A stretch of 64,000 nt of DNA from Actibacterium naphthalenivorans (GTDB taxonomy: Bacteria > Pseudomonadota > Alphaproteobacteria > Rhodobacterales > Rhodobacteraceae), in NCBI RefSeq assembly GCF_014196965.1, contig NZ_JACIEQ010000003.1, positions 1 to 64,000 of the forward strand, in the 5' to 3' direction. This document shows, piece after piece, positions 25,361 to 38,395 of the stretch (the first letter of the stretch is position 1; each line of letters opens with the position of its first letter). Both the position numbers and the translations under genes were made by a program. The notes beneath the pieces are model-generated. The model had not been told where the DNA came from, did not search any database, and saw only the letters and a program-made list of their open reading frames with translations.

Positions 25361-27493
25361 TCAGCCCCGCGCTTCGCGGATCAGCTTCAGCACGCCCTGC
25401 GCGGCATCGGGAATATTGGTGCCCGGCCCGAAGATCGCCTTGACGCCCGCGTCATAGAGGAATTGATAATCCTGCTGCGGGATCACGCCGCCGCAGACCA
25501 CGATGATATCCTCGGCGCCCGCCGCCTTCAGCGCCTCGACCAGCTTGGGCGCCAGCGTCTTGTGACCGGCGGCCTGAGAGCTGATGCCCACCACGTGCAC
25601 GTCATTGTCCACCGCATCCTGCGCCGCCTCTTCGGGTGTCTGGAACAGCGGGCCCACATCCACGTCGAAGCCGATATCGGCAAAGGCGGTGGCGATCACC
25701 TTGGCGCCGCGGTCGTGGCCATCCTGGCCCATCTTGACCACCAGCATGCGCGGGCGGCGGCCTTCGGCCTCGGCGAAATCCTCGACTGATTTCTGGATCG
25801 CGGCGAAACCTTCGTCGCCCGCATAGGCCGCGCCGTAAACGCCGGCCAGCGTCTTGACCTCGGCCCGGTGCCGCCCGAATGCCTTTTCCATCGCCATGCT
25901 GATCTCCCCGACGGTTGCGCGTGCGCGGGCAGCCTCGACCGCCAGCCGCAAAAGATTGCCCTCGCCGCTTTTGGCGGCCTCTTCCAGCGCCGCGAGCGCG
26001 GCATCGCAAGCGGCGGCATCGCGGTTGGCGCGGGTCTGGGCCAGCCGTGCGACCTGACTTTCACGCACCGCCACGTTGTCGACATCCAGAATGTCGATCG
26101 GATCTTCCTTTTCGAGCCGGAACTTGTTGACGCCGACGATCACCTCGTCGCCTCGGTCAACAGCGGCCTGATAGCGCGCGGCGGCCTCTTCGATGCGCAG
26201 CTTGGGCATGCCTGTGGCCACGGCCTTGGTCATGCCGCCCATCTCGTCGACTTCCTGGATCAGCTTCCAGGCTTCTTCGGCCAGATCGTTGGTCAGCTTC
26301 TCGACGTAGTAGGAGCCAGCCAGCGGATCGACGACCTTGGTCACCTTGGTCTCGTTCTGCAGGATCAGCTGGGTGTTGCGCGCGATGCGGGCCGAGAATT
26401 CGGTGGGCAGCGCGATGGCCTCGTCAAACGCGTTGGTGTGCAGCGACTGGGTGCCGCCCAGAACCGCGCTCATCGCCTCATAGGCCGTGCGCACCACGTT
26501 GTTGTAAGGATCCTGTTCCTGCAGCGACACGCCCGAAGTCTGGCAGTGGGTGCGCAGCATCAGCGATTTGGGGTTCTTCGGCTCGAACTCGCTCATGATC
26601 CGGTGCCACAGGAACCGCGCGGCGCGCAGCTTGGCGATTTCCATGAAGAAGTTGGTGCCGATGGCGAAAAAGAAGCTGAGGCGCCCGGCAAAGGCATCGA
26701 CATCCAGCCCGCGCTCCAGCGCCGCCTTCACGTATTCCTTGCCGTCGGCCAGGGTGAAGGCCAGCTCCTGCACGAGGTTCGCGCCGGCCTCCTGCATGTG
26801 GTAGCCGGAAATCGAGATCGAGTTGAACTTCGGCATATCGGTCGAGGTATATTCGATGATGTCCGAAATGATCCGCATCGAGGGTTCGGGCGGGTAGATA
26901 TAGGTGTTGCGCACCATGAACTCTTTCAGAATGTCATTCTGAATGGTGCCCGACAGCACGGCGCGGTCATGGCCCTGTTCTTCGCCAACCACGATGAAAT
27001 TCGCCAGAATCGGGATCACCGCGCCGTTCATCGTCATCGACACGCTGACCTTGTCCAGCGGGATGCCGTCGAACAGGATCTTCATGTCCTCGACGCTGTC
27101 GATCGCCACACCGGCCTTGCCCACGTCGCCGACCACGCGCGGGTGGTCGCTGTCATAGCCGCGGTGGGTGGCCAGATCGAAGGCCACCGACACGCCCTGC
27201 TGCCCGGCGGCCAGTGCCTTGCGGTAGAAGGCGTTCGAAGCCTCTGCGGTGGAAAAACCCGCATATTGCCGGATCGTCCAGGGGCGACCGGCATACATCG
27301 TGGCTTTGGGGCCGCGGGTAAACGGTGCCGCGCCGGGGACCGATCCCATATGCGGCAGCCCTTCGGTATCCTCTTCGGTATAAAGCGGCTTGACGGCGAT
27401 CCCTTCCGGCGTCTGCCATGTCAGATCGTCAAGCGGGCGGCCCCGCAATTCCTTCTCGGCCATCTTGGCCCAGGCTTTTGTTTTCTCCGTCAT
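25361..27493 (-). CDS. mcm: Methylmalonyl-CoA mutase, single-chain, B12-dependent
   Basis: This 710-residue enzyme converts (R)-methylmalonyl-CoA to succinyl-CoA, the last step of propionyl-CoA assimilation. The barrel domain includes '[24 protein letters not shown]' in form and '[17 protein letters not shown]'. The C-terminal B12-binding domain has DGHDRG (the DxHxxG cobalamin motif), then '[17 protein letters not shown]'. The length is typical of the one-chain form. It is transcribed in the same direction as the pcc genes but separated from them by a rightward DUF4174 gene, so it has its own promoter. Confidence 0.97.
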   Translation of the reverse strand: MTEKTKAWAKMAEKELRGRPLDDLTWQTPEGIAVKPLYTEEDTEGLPHMGSVPGAAPFTRGPKATMYAGRPWTIRQYAGFSTAEASNAFYRKALAAGQQGVSVAFDLATHRGYDSDHPRVVGDVGKAGVAIDSVEDMKILFDGIPLDKVSVSMTMNGAVIPILANFIVVGEEQGHDRAVLSGTIQNDILKEFMVRNTYIYPPEPSMRIISDIIEYTSTDMPKFNSISISGYHMQEAGANLVQELAFTLADGKEYVKAALERGLDVDAFAGRLSFFFAIGTNFFMEIAKLRAARFLWHRIMSEFEPKNPKSLMLRTHCQTSGVSLQEQDPYNNVVRTAYEAMSAVLGGTQSLHTNAFDEAIALPTEFSARIARNTQLILQNETKVTKVVDPLAGSYYVEKLTNDLAEEAWKLIQEVDEMGGMTKAVATGMPKLRIEEAAARYQAAVDRGDEVIVGVNKFRLEKEDPIDILDVDNVAVRESQVARLAQTRANRDAAACDAALAALEEAAKSGEGNLLRLAVEAARARATVGEISMAMEKAFGRHRAEVKTLAGVYGAAYAGDEGFAAIQKSVEDFAEAEGRRPRMLVVKMGQDGHDRGAKVIATAFADIGFDVDVGPLFQTPEEAAQDAVDNDVHVVGISSQAAGHKTLAPKLVEALKAAGAEDIIVVCGGVIPQQDYQFLYDAGVKAIFGPGTNIPDAAQGVLKLIREARG

Positions 27494-27595
27494 CGGATCA
27501 TCCCTTTCCTTGCGGCGACACTGTGTCCCGTTCGGACGGGATCAGCCTTCGCATTTCCCCGTTCACCGCCTATATGAAGCGGGATTGGAGACGTT

Positions 27596-28063
27596 ATGAA
27601 AATTCTTCTGCTTTGCGCGTTTGCCGGGTTGATGCCCCTTGCGGCCACCGCGACCGAGGCCCCGACCCTATCACCGCTGGCACGCTGGCAAGCGGATGCG
27701 GCCGTGGTGCTGGACGCGCGCGAGGTTGATCTGGCCGATTTCCAGTGGCTGGCGCGGGCTGTGATCGTCTTTGCCGACACTTCCGCCGACCCGCGCTTCC
27801 AACAGCAGATGGCCCTTCTCGCGGAGCGGCCGGGCGAGCTGGTACAGCGCGACGTGGTGGTCATCGTCGATACCGATCCCGCCGCCAGATCCCAGCCCCG
27901 GCAAAAGCTGCGGCCGCGCGGGTTCATGCTGGCGCTTGTCGCCAAGGACGGCACGGTCAGCCTGCGCAAACCCTTTCCCTGGGATGTGCGCGAACTGTCC
28001 CGCGCGATCGACAAGATGCCGCTGCGCCAGCAGGAAATCCGGGACCGGCGCGAACAGCAATAG
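27596..28063 (+). CDS. Exported DUF4174 protein
   Basis: This protein has 155 residues with a signal peptide (MKILLLCAFAGLMPLAATA). The mature part matches DUF4174: 'RAVIVFADTSADPRFQQQMALL', then 'VVVIVDTDP' and 'FMLALVAKDGTVSLRKPFPWDVRELSRAID'. The fold resembles thioredoxin-like domains but lacks a CxxC. It probably acts in the periplasm; its function is unknown. It is oriented against the surrounding propionate genes. Confidence 0.85.
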   Translation: MKILLLCAFAGLMPLAATATEAPTLSPLARWQADAAVVLDAREVDLADFQWLARAVIVFADTSADPRFQQQMALLAERPGELVQRDVVVIVDTDPAARSQPRQKLRPRGFMLALVAKDGTVSLRKPFPWDVRELSRAIDKMPLRQQEIRDRREQQ

Positions 28064-28087
28064 CCGATCGGGCAAGGGCGTGCGCGG

Positions 28088-29095
28088 TCAGACATTGAAC
28101 AACGCCCTCGCTTCGGCCGCATCGCGGATCAACCCGCGATCCTGCCAGAACCCGAACAGCGCCGATCTCAGATCCTCCGCCGTGCTGGTGATCCGGCGCC
28201 GGTGAACCCCCATCAGAGGCGAGCGCCCGTCGCGCGCGGCCTGCAGAAGTTCGCCGAGATAGGCATCGTCGCTGCTTGAAAACGCCGTCAGAGACACGGG
28301 CAGGCCATCGCCGAACTCCTGCGCCCACAGGCCCTGCCCCTTGTCGATTTCGGCGAAAAGAAGCATGAATTCCGTGGTCTCGCCGCGCTTGTGGGCAAAG
28401 AACAGATCCAGCGGCCCTATCTTTTGCTCCATCGCCGCGACGGCGCCCAAAAGCCGCCGCCGCCCCAGCACAACCGGCGTCACCGAAGGCGGCACCGGGC
28501 GGTCGCTCGGGGGCGACGGATAGCCGAGGCACCCGAAAGACGCTTCGATCCAACGCCCCTGCATCGGCACCTGTGCCACGGCGCGGCTGCGCGGGCGCCC
28601 CATATCGTCGATGAAATTCGCCGCGCCCGCCTGGCCGATGAAATGGTTCTTGGCGTCAAGGATCAGCACATTGGGCGCGCTGAGCACCCGCGCCGACATC
28701 AGCTTGAACGCCTGCTGCATCGCCCAGCCACTGTTGCCGCGCCAGCCGCTGGCGAGGCGTTCGCGCTGCGGCAGCAAGTTGCGGATGCGCCCGCGAACAT
28801 TGTTCACGACCCACCGTTCCACACGTTGCCCGGCGCTTTCGCGCCGCTTGGGATCGCGCAATTCGGCCGGGCGAACAACCCGCAGCAGCGGCGCCAGCGC
28901 GCCATATTCGCCGCGCAGCGCCTCGACCGCGCGGACGCAATCGGCCTCGGCCCGGTCATTGACGATGACATGGATCCCGCCAATCGCATCGGCATCGAAA
29001 AACCGGGCGAGCGAGCGCGCCTGCAATACCAGCAGGGGCAGCTCGCCGCGAAACACCACGGTCACGATATCCAGCTTTTGGCGGGGGCCGGTCAT
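28088..29095 (-). CDS. DUF6492-like protein, possible glycosyltransferase fold
   Basis: These 335 residues begin 'LDIVTVVFRGELPLLVLQARSLARFF', a start like nucleotide-sugar glycosyltransferases, followed by 'VIVNDR'. Middle features are 'LILDAKNHFI' and a Pro-rich loop. It starts 7 bases after the pccA stop and is probably co-transcribed with it. The family assignment is from memory of similar proteins; the substrate is unknown, and a link to propionate metabolism is not evident. Confidence 0.6.
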   Translation of the reverse strand: MTGPRQKLDIVTVVFRGELPLLVLQARSLARFFDADAIGGIHVIVNDRAEADCVRAVEALRGEYGALAPLLRVVRPAELRDPKRRESAGQRVERWVVNNVRGRIRNLLPQRERLASGWRGNSGWAMQQAFKLMSARVLSAPNVLILDAKNHFIGQAGAANFIDDMGRPRSRAVAQVPMQGRWIEASFGCLGYPSPPSDRPVPPSVTPVVLGRRRLLGAVAAMEQKIGPLDLFFAHKRGETTEFMLLFAEIDKGQGLWAQEFGDGLPVSLTAFSSSDDAYLGELLQAARDGRSPLMGVHRRRITSTAEDLRSALFGFWQDRGLIRDAAEARALFNV

Positions 29096-29102
29096 CTGCG
29101 CC

Positions 29103-31103
<2,001 letters not shown>

Positions 31104-31421
31104 TAAACAGTCCTTTTCTCTCGCTTCGCCGTGACGGCGTTCGGCAGATGGCGTCGGTTCCGACGGCATGGTTGCGGTTCGGCCTTTTCGGGCGGGGCAA
31201 TGGCGGGCGCTTGCGCCCGGATCTCGGGGTGTCGGGGATCGCAGGGCGCAACGCGGAACGGGCGGCCGCATGAAGATGCGCCGCCTCGGATACCGGGCAG
31301 GTGGTTTTCGGAAAAGCGGGCCGGGCAGGCCCGCGCGGCCCCGGAAAAGGTCGGCACACAGCGCCCGCCGTCAGCCAAGACGGCGGCGCGCGGCCCTATA
31401 CCGGCGGCGAGGCCGTTGGCG

Positions 31422-31622
31422 TCAGTCGCAGACGCCCACGTCGTCGCACAGCGCGCCGGCGGCAGCGCCGATCGCAGTCGTCGCGGCGACATTACCGTCG
31501 GTCGCGACGCCAACCGCGGCGCCGGTCGCGGCACCCGCAACGGCACGCTCGGTGTCATTTTCCAGACATCCGGCAAGCACCAGAACGATTGCCGGTGCGA
31601 CGAGGAGTTTGAGAGTACGCAT
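31422..31622 (-). CDS. Small glycine-zipper lipoprotein
   Basis: This 66-residue protein has a signal peptide and lipobox (LVLAGC), followed by a Gly/Ala zipper 'AVAGAATGAAVGVATDG' and a tail with two Cys residues (CDDVGVCD). It is probably outer-membrane associated. Small lipoproteins like this recur between pccA and pccB in Rhodobacterales, but no function is known. Confidence 0.75.
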   Translation of the reverse strand: MRTLKLLVAPAIVLVLAGCLENDTERAVAGAATGAAVGVATDGNVAATTAIGAAAGALCDDVGVCD

Positions 31623-31950
31623 GCTGCTCTGCCCTTCATATGTATTTTGGCAAGGGAAAGATGGCCCCGGACCGGAACAGTTTCAACTGCGAACCGGTTT
31701 GCGGATCGGCGATCGGCGGGCTCTTGCCGGGCAAGGCGGGGGGCGCCGAAAAGGGGTGGTCTGACCCACGAGGGGCCAGACCGTAGGGAAGTGGAAGGGT
31801 AACGGTAAACTTGGGCCGGGGCAGCGCGATGCTTGCGCGGTCTCGTCCCACCGATGAGCCTGACGCAGAAATCATGGCCGGGAAAGGCCACTTTCGGAAG
31901 CCCTGCGGCTTGGGCCATTTTTTGCCTAAGTTTTGTGACAACGCGCGGTT

Positions 31951-32310
31951 TCACGCCGAATCCCCCCCTTCGAAGACATCGGGAAAGGATGCGCGGGCGC
32001 GGGCCGCGTCGATACGCAGCAGCGCCTCATAGCTCGCCGGATCAAAGGGATCTTCGGCCGCGACCACCTCGCGCCCGAACAACCACGAAAGCCGACCGGC
32101 ATCGAGATTGCCCCGCTCGAACGGCGCGTCGCCGAAATGCTCCCACAGGGCTGCAAGGAAACCGGCGTCGGCGCGGCGATCGGCTGGGCGGCGATCGGCA
32201 AAACGTTCGCGCGCGACGATCGGCGTTATGCCCTTCTTGTTCTCACGGCGAATCGTGAACTGGAAATCAGTGCCGGGAAGACGGCCGGGAAATCCCTTGT
32301 GCTTCAGCAT
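31951..32310 (-). CDS. Conserved hypothetical protein of the pcc region
   Basis: These 119 residues start at MLKHKGFPGRLPG. There are no membrane segments or known motifs; the C-terminal half is acidic and helical ('AALWEHFGDAPFERGNLDAG'). An in-frame upstream Met is less likely. It lies between two small lipoprotein genes in the gap between pccA and pccB. Function is unknown; support is coding-like composition and position. Confidence 0.55.
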   Translation of the reverse strand: MLKHKGFPGRLPGTDFQFTIRRENKKGITPIVARERFADRRPADRRADAGFLAALWEHFGDAPFERGNLDAGRLSWLFGREVVAAEDPFDPASYEALLRIDAARARASFPDVFEGGDSA

Positions 32311-32424
32311 GCCCGGCCCCTGATTCTGTCGCCGTGGGCCGGCGGGAGGCCAGCGAAACAAGGGGCGCTGGCGGTATCATGCGCGCGCCGGACGATCATG
32401 CCGCACCCGCCTGAAAACAAAAGA

Positions 32425-32457
32425 TGCCCGCCCCGGTATCTCCGGGGCGCGCATCAA
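32425..32457 (-). terminator. Rho-independent terminator after the 43-residue lipoprotein gene
   Basis: On the minus strand GATGCGCGCCCCGG and CCGGGGCGGGCATC form a long stem around AGATA, followed by TTTTGTTTTC. It lies 51 bases after the lipoprotein stop. Confidence 0.75.
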
Positions 32458-32507
32458 AATCTGTCATGCTGTATGGGGCCGGGCCCGAAGGCCGCCCCGC
32501 CAGAATG

Positions 32508-32639
32508 TCAGTATTTGCTGTATACGGGCTCTGCCGCGATGGGCTCGGGCTCAACGTAAACAACTTCCTCTTCCGCAGCGCAGGCCGCGGTGAAAGCCAC
32601 AAGGCACACTGCCACGAGGGTCTTGACGCTCTTCGACAT
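32508..32639 (-). CDS. Very small lipoprotein (43 residues)
   Basis: The start is MSKSVKTLVAV after a GGAGTGAGAC ribosome-binding region. A short signal peptide ends in a lipobox-like TAAC at residues 17-20. The mature part is acidic and Pro-rich (AEEEVVYVEPEPIAAEP). It is followed by a clean terminator and preceded by a 214-base gap that should hold its promoter, so it is a single-gene unit. Function is unknown. Confidence 0.7.
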   Translation of the reverse strand: MSKSVKTLVAVCLVAFTAACAAEEEVVYVEPEPIAAEPVYSKY

Positions 32640-32853
32640 GTCTCACTCCAATTTCTCTTTGAGGCTGATATGCGGAGCTCTCGCCCCCTCTCGCCCGTAC
32701 CATTGATCACGGCCGCGTGACAGCGGCCAATTTCAAGTATAGCCGATTGTTTTGCGGTTGCATCAAAAACGGTGGCCTCACCCGCACGCTGTGACGCGAA
32801 AGCCTCATTTTTCCGGTCGGTTGAGCGAAATATCCGCGAGGGTCTTAGCAATT

Positions 32854-33261
32854 TCACATTCCTTCCCCGACGTCAGGACGGCGGGCGATGCAATCAATCT
32901 CGACCAGTGCGCCAACGGCCAGCGCGGTCACCCCGACAGTGGTTCGCGCCGGGCGGCGATCGGGGGCGAAATAGCCCTGATAGACCTCATTGAAGGCGGC
33001 GTAGTCGCGCTCGAACTCCATCAGGAAACAGCGGCATTGCACGACATGCGACATATCGAGCCCCAGCTCGGCCAGGATCAGCCCCAGATTGTCCATCACC
33101 CGCCGCGTCTGCGCCGCGACGCCATCGGGCAGCGGTGCGTCGGGGGCGGCGGGGTCGGTCGGCATCTGGCCGGTCAGGATGACCCAGCCATCGGCCTCGA
33201 CCGCATGGGAGAACGGCGCGACAGGGCGCGGACCCTTGGCGAAGAGGTGGAAATCAGGCAT
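32854..33261 (-). CDS. RidA/YjgF/YER057c/UK114-family protein
   Basis: This protein has 135 residues. Family features are 'PFSHAVEADGWVILTGQMP', 'QTRRVMDNLGLILAELGLDMSHVV' and 'RTTVGVTALAVGALVEIDCIA'. The usual catalytic Arg of RidA enamine deaminases corresponds to the Arg of the RPARTTVG segment. RidA proteins hydrolyse reactive enamines and imines. It overlaps the end of the 118-residue gene upstream by 8 bases, so the two are coupled. Confidence 0.9.
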   Translation of the reverse strand: MPDFHLFAKGPRPVAPFSHAVEADGWVILTGQMPTDPAAPDAPLPDGVAAQTRRVMDNLGLILAELGLDMSHVVQCRCFLMEFERDYAAFNEVYQGYFAPDRRPARTTVGVTALAVGALVEIDCIARRPDVGEGM

Positions 33262-33610
33262 CGGCGGCCGCCTCCCGCCTTGCATTGGCCAGCCAGCGCG
33301 CGCGATTCGCCGGACAATTCAGCACGGCTTCGATCGTCGCCTGCGTCTGGGCCCTGGGGAAGGTCCGGGCGCGGATCTCTCCGCCTGCCCGGACCAACAG
33401 GTGCGCTCCGTCCTCCTCGACCCGCACCACCGGCGTGAACCCGCGCAAGCGCCGCAGCGCGCGCCAGAGGTCCTGCCGTATCTGTTGCGCCAACCGCCCC
33501 TTGCGGGCCAAGGGCATCGCCGTTTGGGCCATCACGTCGAAACGCGGCGGCAGATGGCGCGCCAGGGTCAGCGCGCCGTCTTCACGGATGATATGCCAGC
33601 GGTCTTGCAT
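33254..33610 (-). CDS. Conserved hypothetical protein between pccB and ridA-like gene
   Basis: These 118 residues contain 'MQDRWHIIREDGALTLARHLPPRFD' in form near the start and a basic middle (RQDLWRALRRLRGFTPVVRV). There are no membrane segments. It lies 22 bases after the pccB stop and overlaps the RidA-like gene, so it is part of the pccB operon. It recurs next to pccB in Rhodobacterales; its role is unknown. Confidence 0.7.
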   Translation of the reverse strand: MQDRWHIIREDGALTLARHLPPRFDVMAQTAMPLARKGRLAQQIRQDLWRALRRLRGFTPVVRVEEDGAHLLVRAGGEIRARTFPRAQTQATIEAVLNCPANRARWLANARREAAADA

Positions 33611-33632
33611 CGGATAGCCCCCAACATCCCGC

Positions 33633-35165
<1,533 letters not shown>

Positions 35166-35240
35166 GATCTTGGCTCCCCCATGGCGGTTTCGGCGCACCC
35201 TATAGCGCGCACCACGCAAGACAAAGCGAATTTCAGTATA

Positions 35241-35280
35241 TTTGCAAACAGTTGACAACCACATATCTGCAAATTGCAAA
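35241..35280. promoter_or_regulatory. pccB: TTTGCAAA-type repeats: candidate ScfR/PccR binding site upstream of pccB
   Basis: TTTGCAAA (35241-35248) is followed after 17 bases by TCTGCAAA overlapping ATTGCAAA (to 35280). In Rhodobacter sphaeroides the ScfR regulator PccR is known to act at paired TTTGCAAA repeats upstream of propionate genes. The site lies between divergent pccB and the MFS gene and could serve both. Confidence 0.65.
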
Positions 35281-35349
35281 TTCGAAAATATTCAGACATC
35301 GCGCGCGCAATTGTGGACAGGTGCCAGGCATCGGCCTAAGTCACAAGTC

Positions 35350-36585
35350 ATGAACCCCAGACTCCGCGCGCGCTTTCTCGATCGCAGCACCCCACCACAT
35401 CTCGTGACGCTTGTCCTGCTTGCGGGATTGTCTGCGATGTCGATGAATATCTTCCTGCCGTCACTCCCCAAGATGACGGCCTATTTCGACACGGAATACC
35501 GGCTGATGCAGCTTTCCGTGGCACTCTATCTTGGCGTCAGCGCCGGGCTGCAACTGCTGATCGGCCCGATCTCCGACAAATATGGCCGCCGGCCCGTCAT
35601 CCTGGGCTCGGTCGTCATCTTCCTTGTGGCCACGCTTGGCTGCCTGCTGGCGCCGAGCGCGCATGTTTTCCTTGGCTTTCGGATGTTGCAGGCCGCAATC
35701 GTGGCCGGGATCGTGCTCAGCCGCGCGGTTGTCCGCGATATGGTTCCGGCCGAGGAATCGGCGTCGATGATCGGCTATGTGACCATGGGCATGGCCGTTG
35801 TGCCGATGCTGGCCCCGGCGCTTGGCGGGGTTCTGGATCAGTTGTTTGGCTGGAAGGCGAATTTCGAGGCGCTGCTGGTGGCCGGCATCGCGCTTTTCCT
35901 GCTGTTGTGGGCGGATCTGGGCGAAACCGCGCGGCCCAGCGAAAACAGCCTCCTGGCACAGTTCCGTGAATACCCCGAGCTGCTCCGCTCGCGCCGGTTC
36001 TGGGGCTATGCGCTGACAACCGCCTTCGCCTCCGGCGCCTTTTTCGCCTATCTCGGAGGCGCCCCCTATGTGGGCAGCGCGGTGTTCGGGCTTTCGCCGG
36101 CGACGCTGGGGATGTATTTCGGCCTGCTGGCGCTCGGCTATATGGCCGGCAATTTCCTGACCGGGCGATATGCGACGCGCCTGGGCATCAACCGGATGAT
36201 CATGATCGGCACGATGCTTCCGACCGTCGGGCTGATCCTGTCAATACTCGCATTCCTTCTGGGCGCCACGCATCCGCTGGCATTCTTCGGCCTGATGACT
36301 TCCGTGGGCGTCGGCAACGGCATGGTCATCTCGAACGCCACCTCGGGCATGATGTCGGTGCGGCCGGCGCTGTCCGGCACCGCCAGCGGGCTGGGCGGCA
36401 CCATCATGATCGGAGGCGGCGCCGCGCTGTCGGCGCTTGCCGGCGCGCTGCTCGTTCCCGGCACGGGCGTGTTCACCTTGCTGATCATCATGCTGTGCAG
36501 CTCCGTCGCTGCCGTTCTGGCGATGCTTTATGTACTGCATGTCACGCGGATCGCGGGCGAGCTGGATATCCCCCTGCCCGACTGA
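35350..36585 (+). CDS. MFS transporter, Bcr/CflA family
   Basis: These 411 residues have 12 predicted membrane helices. The start MNPRLRARFLDR is chosen because the upstream in-frame sequence overlaps the pccB promoter. Family marks are 'LVLLAGLSAMSMNIFLPSLP', 'LIGPISDKYGRRPVI' (MFS motif A) and 'GFRMLQAAIVAGIVLSRAVVRD'. Bcr/CflA members export drugs or small organic compounds. The gene sits between pccB and the PccR-like regulator; its substrate is unknown. Confidence 0.9.
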   Translation: MNPRLRARFLDRSTPPHLVTLVLLAGLSAMSMNIFLPSLPKMTAYFDTEYRLMQLSVALYLGVSAGLQLLIGPISDKYGRRPVILGSVVIFLVATLGCLLAPSAHVFLGFRMLQAAIVAGIVLSRAVVRDMVPAEESASMIGYVTMGMAVVPMLAPALGGVLDQLFGWKANFEALLVAGIALFLLLWADLGETARPSENSLLAQFREYPELLRSRRFWGYALTTAFASGAFFAYLGGAPYVGSAVFGLSPATLGMYFGLLALGYMAGNFLTGRYATRLGINRMIMIGTMLPTVGLILSILAFLLGATHPLAFFGLMTSVGVGNGMVISNATSGMMSVRPALSGTASGLGGTIMIGGGAALSALAGALLVPGTGVFTLLIIMLCSSVAAVLAMLYVLHVTRIAGELDIPLPD

Positions 36586-36600
36586 CGCTTGCGCCGCGCC

Positions 36601-36638
36601 TTTGCAAAAGCCTATGCTGGCATCTGCAAAACTGCGAA
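36601..36638. promoter_or_regulatory. TTTGCAAA-type repeats upstream of the ScfR regulator
   Basis: TTTGCAAA (36601-36608), then 14 bases, then TCTGCAAA and ACTGCGAA. The layout copies the site upstream of pccB and ends 10 bases before the regulator's ATG, fitting autoregulation. Confidence 0.6.
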
Positions 36639-36648
36639 GGCGCGGACG

Positions 36649-38052
36649 ATGACCAATCAGAAACTCTACGCGGGCGTCAAGCTGCGCGAGACCCGCACCC
36701 GGCTGGGACTGACCCAGAAGAAATTCGCCGCAAAGCTGGGCATATCCTTGCCCTATCTGAACCAGATGGAGAACAACAACCGCCCGGTGTCGACCGGGGT
36801 GGTGCTGGCGCTGGCGCAGGAATTCGGCTTTGACGTCACCGAGCTTTCGGTCGGGGATGCGTCGCGCATCGTCAGTGACATGCGTGAGGCGCTGGCCGAT
36901 CCGGTCTTCGGTGAAACCGCTCCGCCGCTGGCCGACCTGCGGCTGGCCGCGTCGAACGCCCCTGCCCTGGCGCGCGCGTTTCTCGATCTGCACCGCGCCT
37001 ATCGGCAGACGCATGAACGGCTGGCCTCGCTGGACGAGGCGCTGGGGCGCGAAGACGGGCGCGCGCAATCCTCGCCCTGGGAAGAGGTGCGCGACTTCTT
37101 CCACTACTGCGACAACTATATCGACGCGGTGGACCGTGCCGCCGAACGGTTCGCCTGCCCCCGGGGCGAGCCGGGGGATCCGGTCGCGCTGGCCGCCGTG
37201 GCGCTTGATGCGGCAGGCATTACCGTCAGGCTGGATGAAAAGATCGCGCTGCGCGATTTCGATGCGGCGCGGCGCGTCTTGACCATCTCCTCGCATGCAG
37301 AGCCTGCGTCGCGGAATTTCCAACTGCTGCATCAGGTGGCGCTGCTGACCCAGGCGCAGCTTCTGGATGCAACGCTGGATTTCGCTCGGTTCCAGAGCGA
37401 CGAGGCCCGCGCCATCGCCCGCATCGGCCTTGCCAATTATTTCGCCGGCGCGGCGCTGCTGCCCTACGGCCCCTTTCTCGCCGCCGCGCAGGAAACGCGG
37501 CATGACCTGGAGCGGCTGGCCGACCGGTTCGGCGCCTCGATCGAGCAGGTTGCGCACCGGCTTTCAACGCTGCAGCGGCCGGGCGCGAAGGGCGTGCCGT
37601 TTTTCTTTGTGCGGGTCGATCAGGCGGGCACGATCACCAAGCGCCATTCGGCCACCCGACTGCAATTCGCCCGGTTCGGCGGGGCCTGCCCGCTGTGGAA
37701 CATGCACCGTGCCTTCGAAACACCGGGGCGGTTTCTGCGGCAACTGGCGGAAACGCCCGACGGGGTGCGCTATTTCTGCCTGGCCCGCGACGTGACGAAA
37801 CCCGGCGGTGCCTGGGGCGCGCCGGTGCGCCGCTTTGCGATCGGTCTGGGTTGCGAGATTCAACATGCGGCGCAGCTTGTCTATACCGATGATCTGGATA
37901 TGGCCCGTGCCGCCGCGTTCGAACCGATCGGGATTTCCTGCCGCATCTGCGACCGGAAGAACTGCCACCAGCGCTCGGTTCCGCCGCTGGAACGCCGCCT
38001 GACCGTTGATCCCGATCACCGCGGTGTGCTGCCCTATGAGATTGCCGAATGA
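36649..38052 (+). CDS. pccR: Short-chain fatty acyl-CoA regulator (ScfR family, PccR-like)
   Basis: These 467 residues start at MTNQKLYAGVKLRE. The N-terminal HTH-XRE domain (about 5-65) includes 'LGLTQKKFAAKLGISLPYLNQMENNNRPVS' in form. The middle contains an IrrE/ImmA-like region (DUF955), and the C-terminal part is the short-chain fatty acyl-CoA regulator region with a conserved Cys cluster (SCRICDRKNCHQRS). PccR-like members sense propionyl-CoA-related metabolites and activate pcc genes. Matching repeats lie upstream of this gene and of pccB. The symbol is given by analogy. Confidence 0.9.
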   Translation: MTNQKLYAGVKLRETRTRLGLTQKKFAAKLGISLPYLNQMENNNRPVSTGVVLALAQEFGFDVTELSVGDASRIVSDMREALADPVFGETAPPLADLRLAASNAPALARAFLDLHRAYRQTHERLASLDEALGREDGRAQSSPWEEVRDFFHYCDNYIDAVDRAAERFACPRGEPGDPVALAAVALDAAGITVRLDEKIALRDFDAARRVLTISSHAEPASRNFQLLHQVALLTQAQLLDATLDFARFQSDEARAIARIGLANYFAGAALLPYGPFLAAAQETRHDLERLADRFGASIEQVAHRLSTLQRPGAKGVPFFFVRVDQAGTITKRHSATRLQFARFGGACPLWNMHRAFETPGRFLRQLAETPDGVRYFCLARDVTKPGGAWGAPVRRFAIGLGCEIQHAAQLVYTDDLDMARAAAFEPIGISCRICDRKNCHQRSVPPLERRLTVDPDHRGVLPYEIAE

Positions 38053-38057
38053 ACGGC

Positions 38058-38095
38058 GCGCGGCAGGGCGATTGCCCCCTGCCGCGCCTTTGTTT
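38058..38095 (+). terminator. Rho-independent terminator after the ScfR regulator
   Basis: The stem GCGCGGCAGGG / CCCTGCCGCGC encloses a short loop and is followed by CTTTGTTTC. It lies just after the regulator stop and before the converging DUF465 gene. Confidence 0.75.
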
Positions 38096-38343
38096 CAGCC
38101 CTCGGCCGGGGCGGCCAGAAGCCGCGCGATCTGATCTTTCAGGGTCAGGCGCGTCTTGCGCATCTCGGCGTCGTGAAAATCGTCGGTCGGCTCGACATTG
38201 GTTTCCGCGCGATGGATGGCGCGGTTCACCTCGTGATACTCGTCCACCAGCTTGGCGAAATGCGGATTGCTGAGTTTCAGCGCGTGGATCGCATCGGCTT
38301 TTTCGGGAAATTCATCGGCCAGCTCATGCGGGGTGTGGGACAT
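38095..38343 (-). CDS. YdcH-family (DUF465) small helical protein
   Basis: This protein has 82 residues. It matches DUF465: 'FPEKADAIHALKLSNPHFAKLVDEYHEVNRAIHRAE' in form, then 'LRLTLKDQIARLL'-like helices. Such proteins form coiled-coil dimers; function is unknown. It is a single gene converging with the ScfR regulator, with its own ribosome-binding site (GGAAGGAGACC). Confidence 0.9.
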   Translation of the reverse strand: MSHTPHELADEFPEKADAIHALKLSNPHFAKLVDEYHEVNRAIHRAETNVEPTDDFHDAEMRKTRLTLKDQIARLLAAPAEG

Positions 38344-38395
38344 TTGCGGTCTCCTTCCTTTGTGTTTCGATCGAGATTAGGGGCCTGCCCCACCC

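Noticed and set aside
31636-31941. 101-codon minus-strand frame between pcc-region small genes
   Set aside because: No ribosome-binding site, Pro/Ser-rich composition without structure; overlapping frames look equally random.
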